Positions 44,977 to 56,129 are shown, numbered from the stretch's first letter. The stretch is 64,000 nucleotides of DNA from Ensifer sp. WSM1721 (GCF_000513895.2 NZ_CP165785.1:290667-354666); one strand, 5' to 3'. Numbers and translations are program-made. The notes: a model not told the origin generated them from the sequence alone.

Positions 44977-47900
44977 GTGGCCGTCCCCCATTTCTCCGTC
45001 AGCGTCGTCGCCCGCGGCTCCGGCCGCAGCGCAGTGCTGTCGGCGGCCTACCGGCACTGCGCCAGAATGGAGTTCAAGCGCGAGGCGCGGACGATCGACT
45101 ACACCCGCAAGCAGGGGCTCCTCCATGAAGAATTCGTCATCCCCGCCGATGCTCCGGAATGGCTGCGCACGATGATCGCCGATCGCTCGGTTTCGGGGGC
45201 GTCGGAGGCCTTCTGGAACAAGGTCGAGGATTTCGAGAAGCGTGCGGATGCGCAGCTCGCCAAGGACGTCACCCTCGCCCTGCCGCTGGAACTGACGGCG
45301 GAGCAGAACATCGCGCTGATGCGGGATTTCGTCGAACGGCACATAACCCCGAAGGGCATGGTGGCCGACTGGGTCTATCATGACGCCCCGGGTAATCCGC
45401 ACGTCCATCTCATGACGACCTTGCGGCCGCTGACCGAGGACGGGTTCGGTTCGAAAAAGGTCGCGGTGCTCGGTCCGGACGGCAAGCCCGTGCGCAACGA
45501 CGCCGGCAAGATCGTCTACGAGCTCTGGGCCGGAAGCCTCGACGATTTTAACAGTTTCCGCGATGGTTGGTTTGCCTGCCAGAACCGGCACCTGGCGCTC
45601 GCCGGTCTCGATATTCGGATCGATGGCCGCTCATTCGAAAAGCAAGGGATCAATCTCGAGCCGACCATCCACCTGGGCGTCGGCACGAAGGCGATCGAGC
45701 GAAAATCCGCCGGCGCCACGGAGACCGTTTCGCTCGAGCGGTTGGCGCATCAGGAGCAACGCCGATCGGAAAATGCCCGGCGTATCGAACGATTCCCGGA
45801 GATCGTGCTCGACCTCATCATGCGAGAAAGGAGCGTCTTCGATGAGCGGGACGTCGCAAAGATCCTGCATCGCTATATCGACGATGCCGGCCTCTTCGAA
45901 CGCTTGATGCTCGGCATCCTGCAGAGCCCACGGACGCTCCGGATCGAGCGAGAGCGGATCGACTTTTCGACGGGCCGACGGACGCCGGCAAAATACACTA
46001 CGCGCGAAATGATCCGGCTCGAAGCGGAGATGGCTAATCGTGCCATCTGGCTGTCGCAGCGATCCTCGCATGGAGTCCGCGACGCCGTGCTCTCGGCCAC
46101 CTTCGCACGTCATGACCGACTGTCGGATGAGCAGAAAGCGGCGATCGAGCACGTCGCGGGAGCCGAACGGATCGCCGCGGTGATCGGCCGCGCCGGGGCG
46201 GGCAAGACGACGATGATGAAGGCGGCGCGCGAAGCCTGGGAAGCGGCCGGTTATCGTGTTGTCGGCGCAGCCCTCGCCGGCAAGGCGGCCGAAGGTCTGG
46301 AGAAAGAAGCCGGCATCGTCTCGCGTACTCTATCGTCCTGGGAGCTCCGCTGGAACGAGGGGCGCAACCAGCTCGACGCCAAGACGATATTCGTGCTCGA
46401 CGAGGCGGGCATGGTGTCGTCGCGGCAGATGGCCTTGCTCGTCGAAGTGGCGACCAAGGCCGGCGCCAAGCTCGTTCTGGTGGGCGATCCGGAGCAACTC
46501 CAGCCGATCGAGGCGGGTGCCGCGTTCAGCGCGATCGCCGAACGTATCGGATACGCCGAACTCGAAACGATCTATCGCCAGCGCGAGCAATGGATGCGCG
46601 ATGCCTCGCTCGATCTGGCGCGCGGCAAGGTCGGCGAGGCGGTCGATGCCTACCGAGCCAATGGCAAGGTGATTGGCTCGGATCTGAAAGCGGATGCGGT
46701 CGACAATCTCATTGCCGCTTGGGACCGCGACTATGATCCTGCAAAGACCTCGCTGATCCTCGCCCACCTTCGCCGTGACGTTCGCATGCTGAACCAGATG
46801 GCGCGGATCAAGCTTCTCGAACGCGGGATCCTCGACGATGGTGCCACGTTCAAAACGGCCGATGGCGATCGCAACTTTGCAGCCGGCGACCAGATCGTCT
46901 TCCTGAGGAATGAGGCCTCGCTCGGCGTAAAGAATGGCATGCTGGCGAAGGTGGTCGAGGCTGCCCCTGGCCGCATCGTTGCGGAGATCGGCGAAGGCGA
47001 ACATCGCCGTCGGGTGACGGTCGAACAGCGTTTCTATAACGACCTCGACCTCGGTTATGCCACTACGATCCACAAGAGCCAGGGCGCAACTGTCGACCGG
47101 GTCAAGGTGCTCGCGTCGCTCTCGCTGGACCGGCATCTGACCTATGTCGCCATGACCCGTCATCGGGAGGACCTCGGCGTCTACTACGGTCGACGGTCCT
47201 TCGCCAAAGCGGGCGGGCTGATCGCGATCGTGTCGCGGAAAAATGCAAAGGAGACGACCCTCGATTATGCGGGCGGTCCCTTCTACCTCCAGGCACTCCG
47301 GTTTGCTGAGGCTCGTGGCCTCGATCTCGTCAGGGTCGCCCGCACCCTAGTTCGCGATCGGCTCGAATGGACGGTTCGGCAGAAGCGGAAGCTCGTCGAT
47401 CTCGGCGCGCGTCTGGTCGCAATCGGAGCGACGCTCGGACTGTTTCGCGGCAGCAACAAGCAATCCATCCCGAACACGACCACGGAGGCCAAGCCCATGG
47501 TGTCAGGCATCACCACCTTCCCGAAATCGCTCGAGCAGGCCGTGGAGGACAAGCTCGCAGCCGATCCCGGCCTGAAGAAGCAATGGGAGGGCGTCTCGAC
47601 CCGCTTCCATCTCGTCTACCCGCAGCCGGAAGCGGCCTTCAAGGCGATCAATGTCGACGCCATGCTCAAGGACCGGTCGGTCGCTCAGTCCACCCTTGCA
47701 CGGATTGCCGGCGAGCCCGAGAGCTTCGGCGCGCTCAAGGGCAAGACCGGTCTTCTCGCCAGGCGCGCCGATAAACAGGATCGGGAAAAGGCCATCGCCA
47801 ATGTGCCGGCGCTCGCCCGAAATCTTGACCGCTACCTTCGTGAGCGGTCCGAGGCCGAAATCAGACATGAGACGGAGGAGCGGGCGGCCCGACTCAAGGT

Positions 47901-48288
47901 CTCTGTCGACATTCCGGCGCTGTCGCCTGCGGCGAAGCAAACCCTAGAACGCATGCGTGACGCGATCGATCGGAACGACCTCCCGGCCGGCCTCGAATAC
48001 GCGTTGGCCGACAAAATGGTGAAGGCCGAACTCGAAGGTTTCGCCAGGGCCGTTGCCGAGCGCTTCGGAGACCTGACCTTCCTGCCGCTCGCCGCGAAAG
48101 ACACTGATGGCAAGACTTTCGACACCGTGACGGCAGGCATGACAGCCGGCCAGAAGGCTGAGGTCCGGAGCGCGTGGAACTCTATGCGAACAGTCCAACA
48201 GCTTGCCGCGCATGAACGCACGACAGAGGCACTGAAGCTAGCCGAGACGCAGCGTCAGATGAAGAGCCAGGGGCTCTCCCTGAAATGA
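44977..48288 (+). CDS. traA: Conjugative relaxase-helicase TraA
   Basis: 1103 residues from the GTG at 44977 (read MAVPHFSVSVVARG, matching family starts); an in-frame TTG lies eight codons earlier. N-terminal MobA/MobL-type relaxase with metal-binding histidines in DAPGNPHVHLM; then a RecD/TraI-type helicase with Walker A GRAGAGKTT, Walker B FVLDEAGMVSSRQ and the late motif VAMTRHREDL; then a helical C-terminal domain. It nicks oriT, stays on the 5' end and unwinds the strand. The stop overlaps the traF start. Confidence 0.95.
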   Translation: MAVPHFSVSVVARGSGRSAVLSAAYRHCARMEFKREARTIDYTRKQGLLHEEFVIPADAPEWLRTMIADRSVSGASEAFWNKVEDFEKRADAQLAKDVTLALPLELTAEQNIALMRDFVERHITPKGMVADWVYHDAPGNPHVHLMTTLRPLTEDGFGSKKVAVLGPDGKPVRNDAGKIVYELWAGSLDDFNSFRDGWFACQNRHLALAGLDIRIDGRSFEKQGINLEPTIHLGVGTKAIERKSAGATETVSLERLAHQEQRRSENARRIERFPEIVLDLIMRERSVFDERDVAKILHRYIDDAGLFERLMLGILQSPRTLRIERERIDFSTGRRTPAKYTTREMIRLEAEMANRAIWLSQRSSHGVRDAVLSATFARHDRLSDEQKAAIEHVAGAERIAAVIGRAGAGKTTMMKAAREAWEAAGYRVVGAALAGKAAEGLEKEAGIVSRTLSSWELRWNEGRNQLDAKTIFVLDEAGMVSSRQMALLVEVATKAGAKLVLVGDPEQLQPIEAGAAFSAIAERIGYAELETIYRQREQWMRDASLDLARGKVGEAVDAYRANGKVIGSDLKADAVDNLIAAWDRDYDPAKTSLILAHLRRDVRMLNQMARIKLLERGILDDGATFKTADGDRNFAAGDQIVFLRNEASLGVKNGMLAKVVEAAPGRIVAEIGEGEHRRRVTVEQRFYNDLDLGYATTIHKSQGATVDRVKVLASLSLDRHLTYVAMTRHREDLGVYYGRRSFAKAGGLIAIVSRKNAKETTLDYAGGPFYLQALRFAEARGLDLVRVARTLVRDRLEWTVRQKRKLVDLGARLVAIGATLGLFRGSNKQSIPNTTTEAKPMVSGITTFPKSLEQAVEDKLAADPGLKKQWEGVSTRFHLVYPQPEAAFKAINVDAMLKDRSVAQSTLARIAGEPESFGALKGKTGLLARRADKQDREKAIANVPALARNLDRYLRERSEAEIRHETEERAARLKVSVDIPALSPAAKQTLERMRDAIDRNDLPAGLEYALADKMVKAELEGFARAVAERFGDLTFLPLAAKDTDGKTFDTVTAGMTAGQKAEVRSAWNSMRTVQQLAAHERTTEALKLAETQRQMKSQGLSLK

Positions 48289-48851
48289 CGACAAGGGCCC
48301 GAACACGCCAAGGAATGACCGAGCAACAAAGACGATCGGGAGTGGTTCTGGTCGTTGCGACGGCGGCCGCCGTCCTGGTCATGACGGCTGCCCACTTCGG
48401 CGGTTATCGCATCAATCTGACACCGAGTGAGCCGCTCGGTCTATGGCGCATCGTTCCGCTCGTTCGACCCGCCGCGGTCAACGACTTGATATTCATCTGC
48501 CCACCGGAAACAGCGGAAATGCGGGAGGCGAAAGCACGTGGTTATCTCCGCTTCGGTCTTTGCCCGGCGGGTGTTGCGCCTCTCATCAAGACGGTGATCG
48601 CCCGCGCAGGACAATATGTTGAAATCGGCGCCAGCGTGAGGGTGGACGGGCGAGAGGTTTCCTCATCCGGTCTCGCACCGCGTGATGGAAAAGGTCGGCC
48701 GTTGGCGCCGTTTCCGAGTGGAACTGTTCCGCCAGGACATGTCTTCCTGCATTCCTCGTTTCCGGGCTCCTACGACTCCCGATACTTCGGTCCCCTGCCC
48801 GTTTCGGGCATTCTCGGGCGGGCGCAGGAGGTGCTCACCTATGCGCGTTAG
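48285..48851 (+). CDS. traF: TraF, pilin-maturation peptidase (S26 signal peptidase family)
   Basis: 188 residues. One N-terminal membrane helix, then the catalytic-serine region in LTPSEPLGLWR and the lysine in APLIKTVIARAGQ, and a C-terminal GSYDSRYFGPLP box, as in TraF proteases that process and cyclise the TrbC pilin. Starts on the traA stop (ATGA) and overlaps traB by 11 bases. Confidence 0.93.
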   Translation: MTTRARTRQGMTEQQRRSGVVLVVATAAAVLVMTAAHFGGYRINLTPSEPLGLWRIVPLVRPAAVNDLIFICPPETAEMREAKARGYLRFGLCPAGVAPLIKTVIARAGQYVEIGASVRVDGREVSSSGLAPRDGKGRPLAPFPSGTVPPGHVFLHSSFPGSYDSRYFGPLPVSGILGRAQEVLTYAR

Positions 48852-50004
48852 GCGTCTTCAATCGATGCTCATGATCGTCGCCTCGACCATCGTCGGTGCG
48901 GTGGCTTGGAGTGGTCATGTCCTGCTCCTGCCCATCGCATTGGCGTTCCCAATCCTGTGGTCGAAAGCGCGAAGCAGGCCGGAGGTAATGCTTGTGTCAT
49001 CCGGGTATTTTCTGGCGGCATCCCGCGGATTGCCGCAGGGTGTCGCGGCTTTCTATTCATCGGATCTCTGGCCCGGCTTGTTGCTCTGGCTGTGTGCGTC
49101 CTTGAGCTTTGTCACCGTCCATAGGGTCCTCTGGACAAAGGCCGCCGGGTTTCTTCCGTTTCGCTATTTTCTCGCGGCCGTCATCATGGCCATCCCGCCG
49201 TTCGGCATCACCGGCTGGGCCCATCCGGTCACGGCCGCGGGTGTTCTCTTTCCGGGCTGGGGATGGTGGGGACTTGGGGCTATGACAGCCGGCCTTGCGG
49301 GCCTCGTAACCCGCTTTTGGCCAGCTGTCGCCATAGCCCTGACAGGCCTTTGGCTCTGGTCCGCCACAACCTGGACCGACCCGAAACTACCGGAAGGCTG
49401 GCGTGGCGTCGATCTGGAACTGGGCGCTTCGCTTGGTCGGGAGGTCGGTCTTCAGCGTCAGCGTGACCTGATCGCAACGGTGCGGAAAGCTGCCGGCGAT
49501 GGCGTTCGCTTTGTGGTGCTGCCGGAAAGTGCGCTCGGCTTCTGGACACCAACCATCGGGCGTCTCTGGACCAGCGCCTTCAGCGGGGGCAATTCCACAG
49601 TCATTGCCGGCGCCGCGGTGGTCGATGCCGACGGCTATGACAATGTCCTCGTTGCGATCGACAGGAAGGGTGGCGGCATCCTCTATCATGAACGCATGCC
49701 GGTGCCCGGTTCGATGTGGCAGCCGTGGGGGTTGTGGCTCGGCCAAAGCGGAGGCGCGCGGGCGGACTTCTTCGCAAACCCGGTCGTCTCGATCGGCGCC
49801 GGCCGGGCGGCGCCGCTGATCTGTTACGAACAACTGATCGTTTGGCCGATCCTTCAGTCCATGCTTCACGATCCGGATTTTGTCGTCGCCGTCGGAAATG
49901 GTTGGTGGACCGAGGGGACATCGATCGTTTCCATCCAACGAGCCGCCACGAGCGGATGGGCGAAGCTCTTTGACAAACCGCTTGTTACTGCCGTCAACAC
50001 CTGA
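48841..50004 (+). CDS. traB: Conjugal transfer protein TraB (nitrilase-fold, Lnt-like)
   Basis: 387 residues from MRVRRLQSMLMIVA. Five or so N-terminal membrane helices followed by a carbon-nitrogen-hydrolase domain: Glu in VVLPESALGFW, Lys-equivalent region in YHERMPVPGSMWQPWG and the Cys in PLICYEQLIVW. It resembles apolipoprotein N-acyltransferase. Supports transfer efficiency in Ti-type plasmids; its biochemical role is not settled. Confidence 0.9.
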   Translation: MRVRRLQSMLMIVASTIVGAVAWSGHVLLLPIALAFPILWSKARSRPEVMLVSSGYFLAASRGLPQGVAAFYSSDLWPGLLLWLCASLSFVTVHRVLWTKAAGFLPFRYFLAAVIMAIPPFGITGWAHPVTAAGVLFPGWGWWGLGAMTAGLAGLVTRFWPAVAIALTGLWLWSATTWTDPKLPEGWRGVDLELGASLGREVGLQRQRDLIATVRKAAGDGVRFVVLPESALGFWTPTIGRLWTSAFSGGNSTVIAGAAVVDADGYDNVLVAIDRKGGGILYHERMPVPGSMWQPWGLWLGQSGGARADFFANPVVSIGAGRAAPLICYEQLIVWPILQSMLHDPDFVVAVGNGWWTEGTSIVSIQRAATSGWAKLFDKPLVTAVNT

Positions 50005-50020
50005 GCGCCAAGGAGACACC

Positions 50021-50632
50021 ATGCTCGACGCCGCCCTGATAAAAGAATGCGCCGACCCTTCTCTCAAGCCCGCTATCGTCGAGCAGTTCGTGATGGCTGC
50101 GGGTTCGGCCGATCCCCTCACCGTCACCGTCAAATCGGGTGGCCGATTGATCCTCGTGCCGAAAACGACTTCGGCCGAAGAGGCGATGGCGATCGTACGG
50201 CAATACGCTGGTCATGCGGTCGTCCGCGTCGGCCTGACACAGTTTCCCGCCGGCATTGGCGCCAAGGAACCGGCGGATCTGAAGCCTAACCTTGTCGATG
50301 CCTGCCAGAACCTCCGCAAAGGTACGGCGATGTTCGCCAAGGTACTGAGGATCGTAGCGAAATGGTATGGCAATCCGACGAGCAAGGACGTTTTCCCGCA
50401 GATCTTCGAAGATGCCGTCTACGCATGGAAGACCGGGGAGTTCGAGGGCGTGAGTGTGTTTCAGGCGGAGGATCCGGGAATATCGGTTGAAGTGCCGCAG
50501 CAAGGCAGAGAGGAGGTCCCTGCCGAGGAAGAGGAGGCCGGAGCGAGACCAGGAGAGGAGCAGCCGGAGGCGGCGCAAGACGTCGAGCGCGCCAAGATAC
50601 GGATCGACCTGTCCCGCATCGGCGGGAATTGA
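50021..50632 (+). CDS. traH: Conjugal transfer protein TraH
   Basis: 203 residues from MLDAALIKECADPSLKPAIV behind AAGGAGAC. A compact conserved N-terminal domain (QFPAGIGAKEPADLKP, KWYGNPT) and a Glu-rich, disordered tail of about 45 residues. No signal peptide. Last gene of traA-F-B-H; accessory role in transfer. Confidence 0.9.
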   Translation: MLDAALIKECADPSLKPAIVEQFVMAAGSADPLTVTVKSGGRLILVPKTTSAEEAMAIVRQYAGHAVVRVGLTQFPAGIGAKEPADLKPNLVDACQNLRKGTAMFAKVLRIVAKWYGNPTSKDVFPQIFEDAVYAWKTGEFEGVSVFQAEDPGISVEVPQQGREEVPAEEEEAGARPGEEQPEAAQDVERAKIRIDLSRIGGN

Positions 50633-50635
50633 TCC

Positions 50636-51011
50636 TTATTCCGGCAGTGCATAGCGTGTCAGGACGGCTTCACTGTCTTCAATGGCAATCTCGACCACTT
50701 CATTCACAATGCCTTGGGACATGGCGAGTTCTTGCAGAACAGCCGAGAACAGTTACCGCTGCAGCGTGGGTAGAACCTGGGGAACGATGATGACAAGGTC
50801 GGCGTGCAGCTCCTCTTTTGCGTAGAGTTTTCTGAAGTCGCGCGCGTTGTTCGTTACGAAGGTGAAGTCGTCCGCGAACGATGCGCGGCATCAGATCCCA
50901 GTCCGTCTCACCGCTCAGGCCAAGCCAATTGACATGAAAACAGTCGTGGCCATGGTTTTGAGTCACGGCCACGAGCGACGTGTGCAGGCATTCGTCGATG
51001 AGGAACTTCAC
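50636..51011 (-). pseudogene. DUF5615 PIN-like toxin gene, broken
   Basis: Starts MKFLIDECLHTSLVAVTQNH, the family start with the first active-site Asp, its ATG overlapping the upstream stop. At about 50876 an extra base shifts the frame; the true continuation is ADDFTFVTNNARDFRKLYAK. An in-frame stop at 50753-50755 then interrupts LQR*LFSAVLQELA, and the normal end is at 50636. With two lesions the toxin should be inactive. Confidence 0.75.
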
Positions 51012-51639
51012 GAAGCCGTGCCCGAGGCCTTCCGGCCACCAGCCTTGGAGATAGCCAGGCGCTTCACCGACTTCACCGTCAGTCCTTGTTCCGACAGCTT
51101 TTTCGGCCGTCCTCGGGCCGGGTGAGCTGCCGTCCAGATTTCGGCGAGCTCCACCATGCGCGCCGTGAGTGCGGGATAGCCCTCAAGGATCTCCCCGGTG
51201 CTAGCGCCTTGCCGTTTCATCGCAGCGATCGTTCGCACTGGAACGCGCGTGCCTTTGAAGACCGGCTCGCCCCCAACCAAGCCTTTCACGCTGTGAATGA
51301 TCTTGTCCGCTTCCCTCAGTGCCTCACCCCGGGCGGCCAGGTGCTCTCTCGCTTTCGCGACATCGACGATCAGATAGTCGTCCGCTCTCACAGTATCCGC
51401 ACTGGAATTCTCGTCGATCGTGTCGAACAGGCGTTTGCGACGCTCCGCCGACAGGATCGAGCCGACGCCATACCAGAGCTTCAACGAAGCAAATCATCAT
51501 CTGTGAGCGCTCGGCCGGAACGGCGCGACAATCGGGTCGAGACGATGCCCTTGCCGATGGCATTGTGAACCGCCTTCACAGCAATCTCGCTGACAGCCGC
51601 AGCCTCGGCGGGCGTATATTCACGTAGGGCGCTGACCAT
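51008..51639 (-). pseudogene. DUF433-domain antitoxin gene, apparently split by a frameshift
   Basis: The ATG at 51639 opens MVSALREYTPAEAAAVSEIA and runs to TDDDLLR (stop 51481). The next frame continues LKLWYGVGSILSAERRKRLF and contains the DUF433 core PVFKGTRVPVRTIAAM, ending at 51008. In related plasmids this is normally one protein of about 210 residues, so a single-base slip is likely; a two-gene reading with a TTG start (TTGA overlap) is the alternative. It pairs with the broken toxin downstream. Confidence 0.6.
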
Positions 51640-51810
51640 AATCATTCTCCCTATGGAGAACATATAGCAAATGACCGTCACCGTATCGACCGCTCGTGTA
51701 CGTTCGTGGTCGTGCTTCTGGAGAAGATCTTCGCTGAAGAATGCGAAGGCACATGTACCGTCTTGCCAAGCCCTCTAAATCCTGCCTGATCTGGCGCCAA
51801 GACGCGCCGT

Positions 51811-52023
51811 TCAGCCTGACTTCGTCACAAGCGCGGCCGGCTCGACACCCAGCGCCTCCGCGATCTGACCGAGGACGGTGACGCTGGCCGAGACATCGGC
51901 ACGCTCGATCGCTCCGATATAGCGCGCGCTCAGGCCCGATCGGTCCGCCAGCTCCTCTTGCGTCAGTTGCTTGCCATGACGGATCCGACGCAAATTTATC
52001 GCCATGACCTCCTTGAGATCCAT
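51811..52023 (-). CDS. XRE-family helix-turn-helix regulator
   Basis: 70 residues, a single Cro/C1-type HTH: MAINLRRIRHGKQLTQEELA, then YIGAIERADVSASVTVLGQI. Ends just after the domain, so it is a minimal repressor. A near-perfect 29-bp palindrome lies 22 bases upstream of its start, so it probably represses itself. It lies inside the transfer cluster between traH and traM and might couple transfer to another signal. Confidence 0.85.
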   Translation of the reverse strand: MDLKEVMAINLRRIRHGKQLTQEELADRSGLSARYIGAIERADVSASVTVLGQIAEALGVEPAALVTKSG

Positions 52024-52044
52024 GACGTGAGCGGAACCTGAATA

Positions 52045-52073
52045 GGAATGATCGTTCCAGGAACGATAGTTCC
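52045..52073. promoter_or_regulatory. Palindromic operator upstream of the XRE gene
   Basis: Core ATCGTTCC-A-GGAACGAT (52051-52067) is perfect; flanking GGAA and TTCC extend the symmetry to 29 bases with two mismatched base pairs. It sits 22 bases before the XRE start. Confidence 0.65.
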
Positions 52074-52216
52074 GATTCAGCGCGCCATGTGATACTCAGG
52101 GCCGGCAGGTTGAAAACACGTTCGCGAATTTTACCTGACACCCAGGCCGTGCAGTCGTGGTTCAAACCGTGCACTCGGATTGAGGCCGGTCTAAGTTGGG
52201 CGTAGTGGAGAAACAA

Positions 52217-52534
52217 ATGACAGATGCAGGTTCCTCGGGCGTTGAAGGAAACGAGGGGAAACATCTGTACCATTCAATGGAAAAGTTGGAGCTAGAAGCA
52301 CTGGCGGTTTCCGCCATTCTGGAACACCGCCGGCTCCTCGAGGCAGATGAGGTCGTTTACGAGGAGTGGTTGCGCGCAAGCGACGATCCGTCGATCTCCG
52401 GTTCAGTCCTCCAAACGCTCCAGGATGAATATCGCGCACGCCAAAAAAGGTCGGAGGCCCAACAGGAGGAGCTCTCGGACATTCTGGACGCACTCGGCTT
52501 CGTGCCCGACGTGCCTTTCGAGGGCGCCAACTAA
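52217..52534 (+). CDS. traM: TraM-like antiactivator of TraR
   Basis: 105 residues from MTDAGSSGVEGNEGKHL; GGAG lies about 7 bases upstream of the ATG. The conserved TraM elements are AILEHRRLLEADEVVYEEWL and the C-terminal LSDILDALGFVPDVP, in the positions of the Ti protein. Helical. It binds TraR and blocks activation of transfer genes at low population density. Convergent with traR, with two bases between the stop codons. Confidence 0.8.
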   Translation: MTDAGSSGVEGNEGKHLYHSMEKLELEALAVSAILEHRRLLEADEVVYEEWLRASDDPSISGSVLQTLQDEYRARQKRSEAQQEELSDILDALGFVPDVPFEGAN

Positions 52535-52536
52535 GC

Positions 52537-53556
<1,020 letters not shown>

Positions 53557-54846
53557 CTAATTCCCACGATAGGCGGACGGAAAGATGATGTCCTGGTCGA
53601 CGAGGACATTGAACTTGTAGCCGGGTCGAATGCGGATTGTGGGCTGGACGTTCAGGTTCTTCGAAATGGTCTGCTCAGCCACTCGGCCGAATGATTCAGC
53701 GAAGTTTCGGCGTGCGGCGTCCGAGGCGGTATCCTGTGTCGCCAGCGTCGAGCTCTCGGGCATCGACATGTCGATCCCGGTTCCAATCAGCGCGATCAGC
53801 GCTGCCGAACCGAATGTCCGCCAGAGATGCCGATCGACCTTGTCCTTGAAGCCCCCATAACCTTCGGCGTCGGTCCCTGCCATGCCGCCGATCTGCAGCG
53901 TCGAGCCATTGGGGAATATGAGGTCGGTCCAGACGACGAGAACACGTTCCTGACCGAATGAGATCTTTGAATCATAGCGCCCGAACAGCCTCGCGCCTTG
54001 CGGGATTAGGAGCCGGTAGCCGGTTGCGCTGTCATAGACATTCTGGCTAACCTGCGCGGTAATCCTGCCAGGCAAGTCGGAGTTGAGGCCGGTGATCAAT
54101 GTGGCCGGAATGACCGAGCCGCGCTTCAACTCGTAGGGCGACATCTGCGGCACGACCTTGTTCGGCAGATAGCCGAGGTCCTTGATATCCTGATTGAAGA
54201 AATCCTCCTTCGACGTCTGGCCGTTTTGATCAACGTTCTGCCCCACGAGCCCGGATTTCATGGCGGCCGCGTAGAGGTCCGAGGCATCGTTTGCTGTCGC
54301 CGTCAAATTCTGCCGAGTGTCGGTAGGATTTGCCGCAGTCTTCTCGGCATCGGAGATGTCGACCTTCAAAGGAGAGTCGAGAGCTGTGGCGCGCGCCTGA
54401 AGACGTGCCATCCGCTGGCGCTGCGTTTCACGGATATACTGCTCGTCCTGCTCCCGCTTCAGCCGGGCTCTCCAATCTTCCTCAGACTCGAGCCGCGGTC
54501 GGCGCTCTCGTCGTTGGGGCTCGACAGCGGGTTGCTGTTTGTCCTCCTTCTGGACGATGACGGGTGTTGGCTGGAAGACGTCCTGCCTTTCAGGTTCGCC
54601 GATGATACCGTCCGAGATCCCTCTTTTCAGCTGGTCCCCAAAGTTCGTCGCAGGCGAATTCGATGCGCTCTCGAGATCACTGCCGCGGTTGAATGTCAGC
54701 CCACGCCACGAAAGTCCGATCACAACGACTCCGAAGAACAGCACAATCACGACGATAGCGATAATGATCGGCAGCCGGTTGAGACGGCGCATCCCCGGCT
54801 GCTCCTCGGCATTGCTGGATGTGCCGAGCTGAAGCGACTGGACCAT
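53557..54846 (-). CDS. trbI: TrbI, VirB10-like channel protein
   Basis: 429 residues. One membrane helix near residue 30 (IIIAIVVIVLFFGVVVIG), a proline/charged periplasmic linker, then the conserved VirB10 C-terminal barrel (VIPATLITGLNSDLPGRITA, RLLIPQGARLFGRYDSK). It bridges inner and outer membranes. Last gene of the trb operon. Confidence 0.94.
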   Translation of the reverse strand: MVQSLQLGTSSNAEEQPGMRRLNRLPIIIAIVVIVLFFGVVVIGLSWRGLTFNRGSDLESASNSPATNFGDQLKRGISDGIIGEPERQDVFQPTPVIVQKEDKQQPAVEPQRRERRPRLESEEDWRARLKREQDEQYIRETQRQRMARLQARATALDSPLKVDISDAEKTAANPTDTRQNLTATANDASDLYAAAMKSGLVGQNVDQNGQTSKEDFFNQDIKDLGYLPNKVVPQMSPYELKRGSVIPATLITGLNSDLPGRITAQVSQNVYDSATGYRLLIPQGARLFGRYDSKISFGQERVLVVWTDLIFPNGSTLQIGGMAGTDAEGYGGFKDKVDRHLWRTFGSAALIALIGTGIDMSMPESSTLATQDTASDAARRNFAESFGRVAEQTISKNLNVQPTIRIRPGYKFNVLVDQDIIFPSAYRGN

Positions 54847-54858
54847 GTGTTTCTCCCG

Positions 54859-55296
54859 TCAGTTGCGCTGCATGATTGAAAGCGGGCTCGCCGGTGTGGC
54901 TCCAGCTGCCGTAGGCGTATAGGCACGGCCGAGCGCGATCGATGGCGTCGTCAGGCGGGCAAGAACCTGGCCGTCAAAGCTGTCGAGCGACCACGCAAGT
55001 TCGACCGGCTTCTGGTCCTTGGCGACCTTTCCATCGGTGACGACGGTATACCCCCATCCCTTCAGGGCCGCCTCGAGGGCAGCGGCATATTCCGAGGTGT
55101 CCTTGTCCATCGTGATTGCTGTCGTGGCGACCGGGCCGATTTGTTCGGCAAGCCGACTTGCCATATCGCCGGCGATGGCACCTGCGGCCGGTCCGCTGAC
55201 GGCGGCGGGGGTGGAGTTCGTAGTGAGAGCATCGTCGGCAGTCTGGCAACCGGAAAGGAGCGCGGCGCCGATGACCAAGGGGAGCAGCTTGCGCAT
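54859..55296 (-). CDS. trbH: TrbH, lipoprotein (VirB7-like role)
   Basis: 145 residues with a lipoprotein signal: [20 protein letters not shown], the lipidated Cys in LSGC. The mature part has [18 protein letters not shown]. Outer-membrane partner of TrbG/TrbI. 12 bases from trbI, 3 bases after trbG. Confidence 0.92.
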   Translation of the reverse strand: MRKLLPLVIGAALLSGCQTADDALTTNSTPAAVSGPAAGAIAGDMASRLAEQIGPVATTAITMDKDTSEYAAALEAALKGWGYTVVTDGKVAKDQKPVELAWSLDSFDGQVLARLTTPSIALGRAYTPTAAGATPASPLSIMQRN

Positions 55297-55299
55297 CGA

Positions 55300-56112
55300 T
55301 CAGCCTCCCCGCCGGATGGTGATCTTCTGTTGGCGCCAGCCGACACCGGAAACGAGGATCGCCTTATCGACCGCATAGTCGACGATCATCATATCGTTCT
55401 TCATGCGATAGTTGACGATGCGGTTCTGGCCGCCAGAAACAACGAAGAGGACGGGTGCGTCCTGTCCCGAGATCGACCTGGGGAACTGGATGTAGGTCTT
55501 CACGCCGTCAGAATAGACCCGCTTCGGTCTCCACGAGGCGCTGCCGCTGACTGCATAAGAGAAGTTCAACTTATTCGGCGCCGTGCCGGGAATGCCGCCA
55601 GTCTCGAGCCGGGCATTGATGTCCGCGAGCTTGGTCGAGGTGTCTTCGGGATATTCGAAGCCGATGCGGGCCATGTACTGGCTCGGATGGGACTTGAGCT
55701 GGATGTGGTAGGTGCGACGTGACGTCGTGACCACCATCGAGGTGACGAGACCGGGCTCGGATGGCTTGACGATCAAATGGATCGCTTGTCCGCCAGCGGC
55801 GCCAGAGGTCGCCGGTTCGACCTTCCAGCGCACAGTGTCACCAACCAGAACGTCCCGGACGATCTCGCCGCCCTGCAGCTCGATATCGCAAACCTGCAGC
55901 GGCGAGCAGACCACGGAAGGTTGGGTTTCGCCGAACAGGAACACAACTTTCCCATCCGGCCCGGTGGTCACGAGGCCCGGCGTGCCGCGCCACTTCCTGG
56001 AAATGTTCGTTCCCTTCACCTCATTCGATGTCATGCTCTGGGCGAAAGCGCCGCTCGCAAGGACGAGCCCGGCCATGCAGCCGGCGGCTGCGATCAATCC
56101 TGTCTTGTGCAT
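55300..56112 (-). CDS. trbG: TrbG, VirB9-like outer-membrane complex protein
   Basis: 270 residues from [20 protein letters not shown], a Sec signal peptide with cleavage near AFAQ. The VirB9/CagX domain is visible ([35 protein letters not shown]). It forms the outer-membrane ring with TrbH and TrbI. Confidence 0.94.
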   Translation of the reverse strand: MHKTGLIAAAGCMAGLVLASGAFAQSMTSNEVKGTNISRKWRGTPGLVTTGPDGKVVFLFGETQPSVVCSPLQVCDIELQGGEIVRDVLVGDTVRWKVEPATSGAAGGQAIHLIVKPSEPGLVTSMVVTTSRRTYHIQLKSHPSQYMARIGFEYPEDTSTKLADINARLETGGIPGTAPNKLNFSYAVSGSASWRPKRVYSDGVKTYIQFPRSISGQDAPVLFVVSGGQNRIVNYRMKNDMMIVDYAVDKAILVSGVGWRQQKITIRRGG

Positions 56113-56129
56113 TGGCAAATCCCCTGCCC

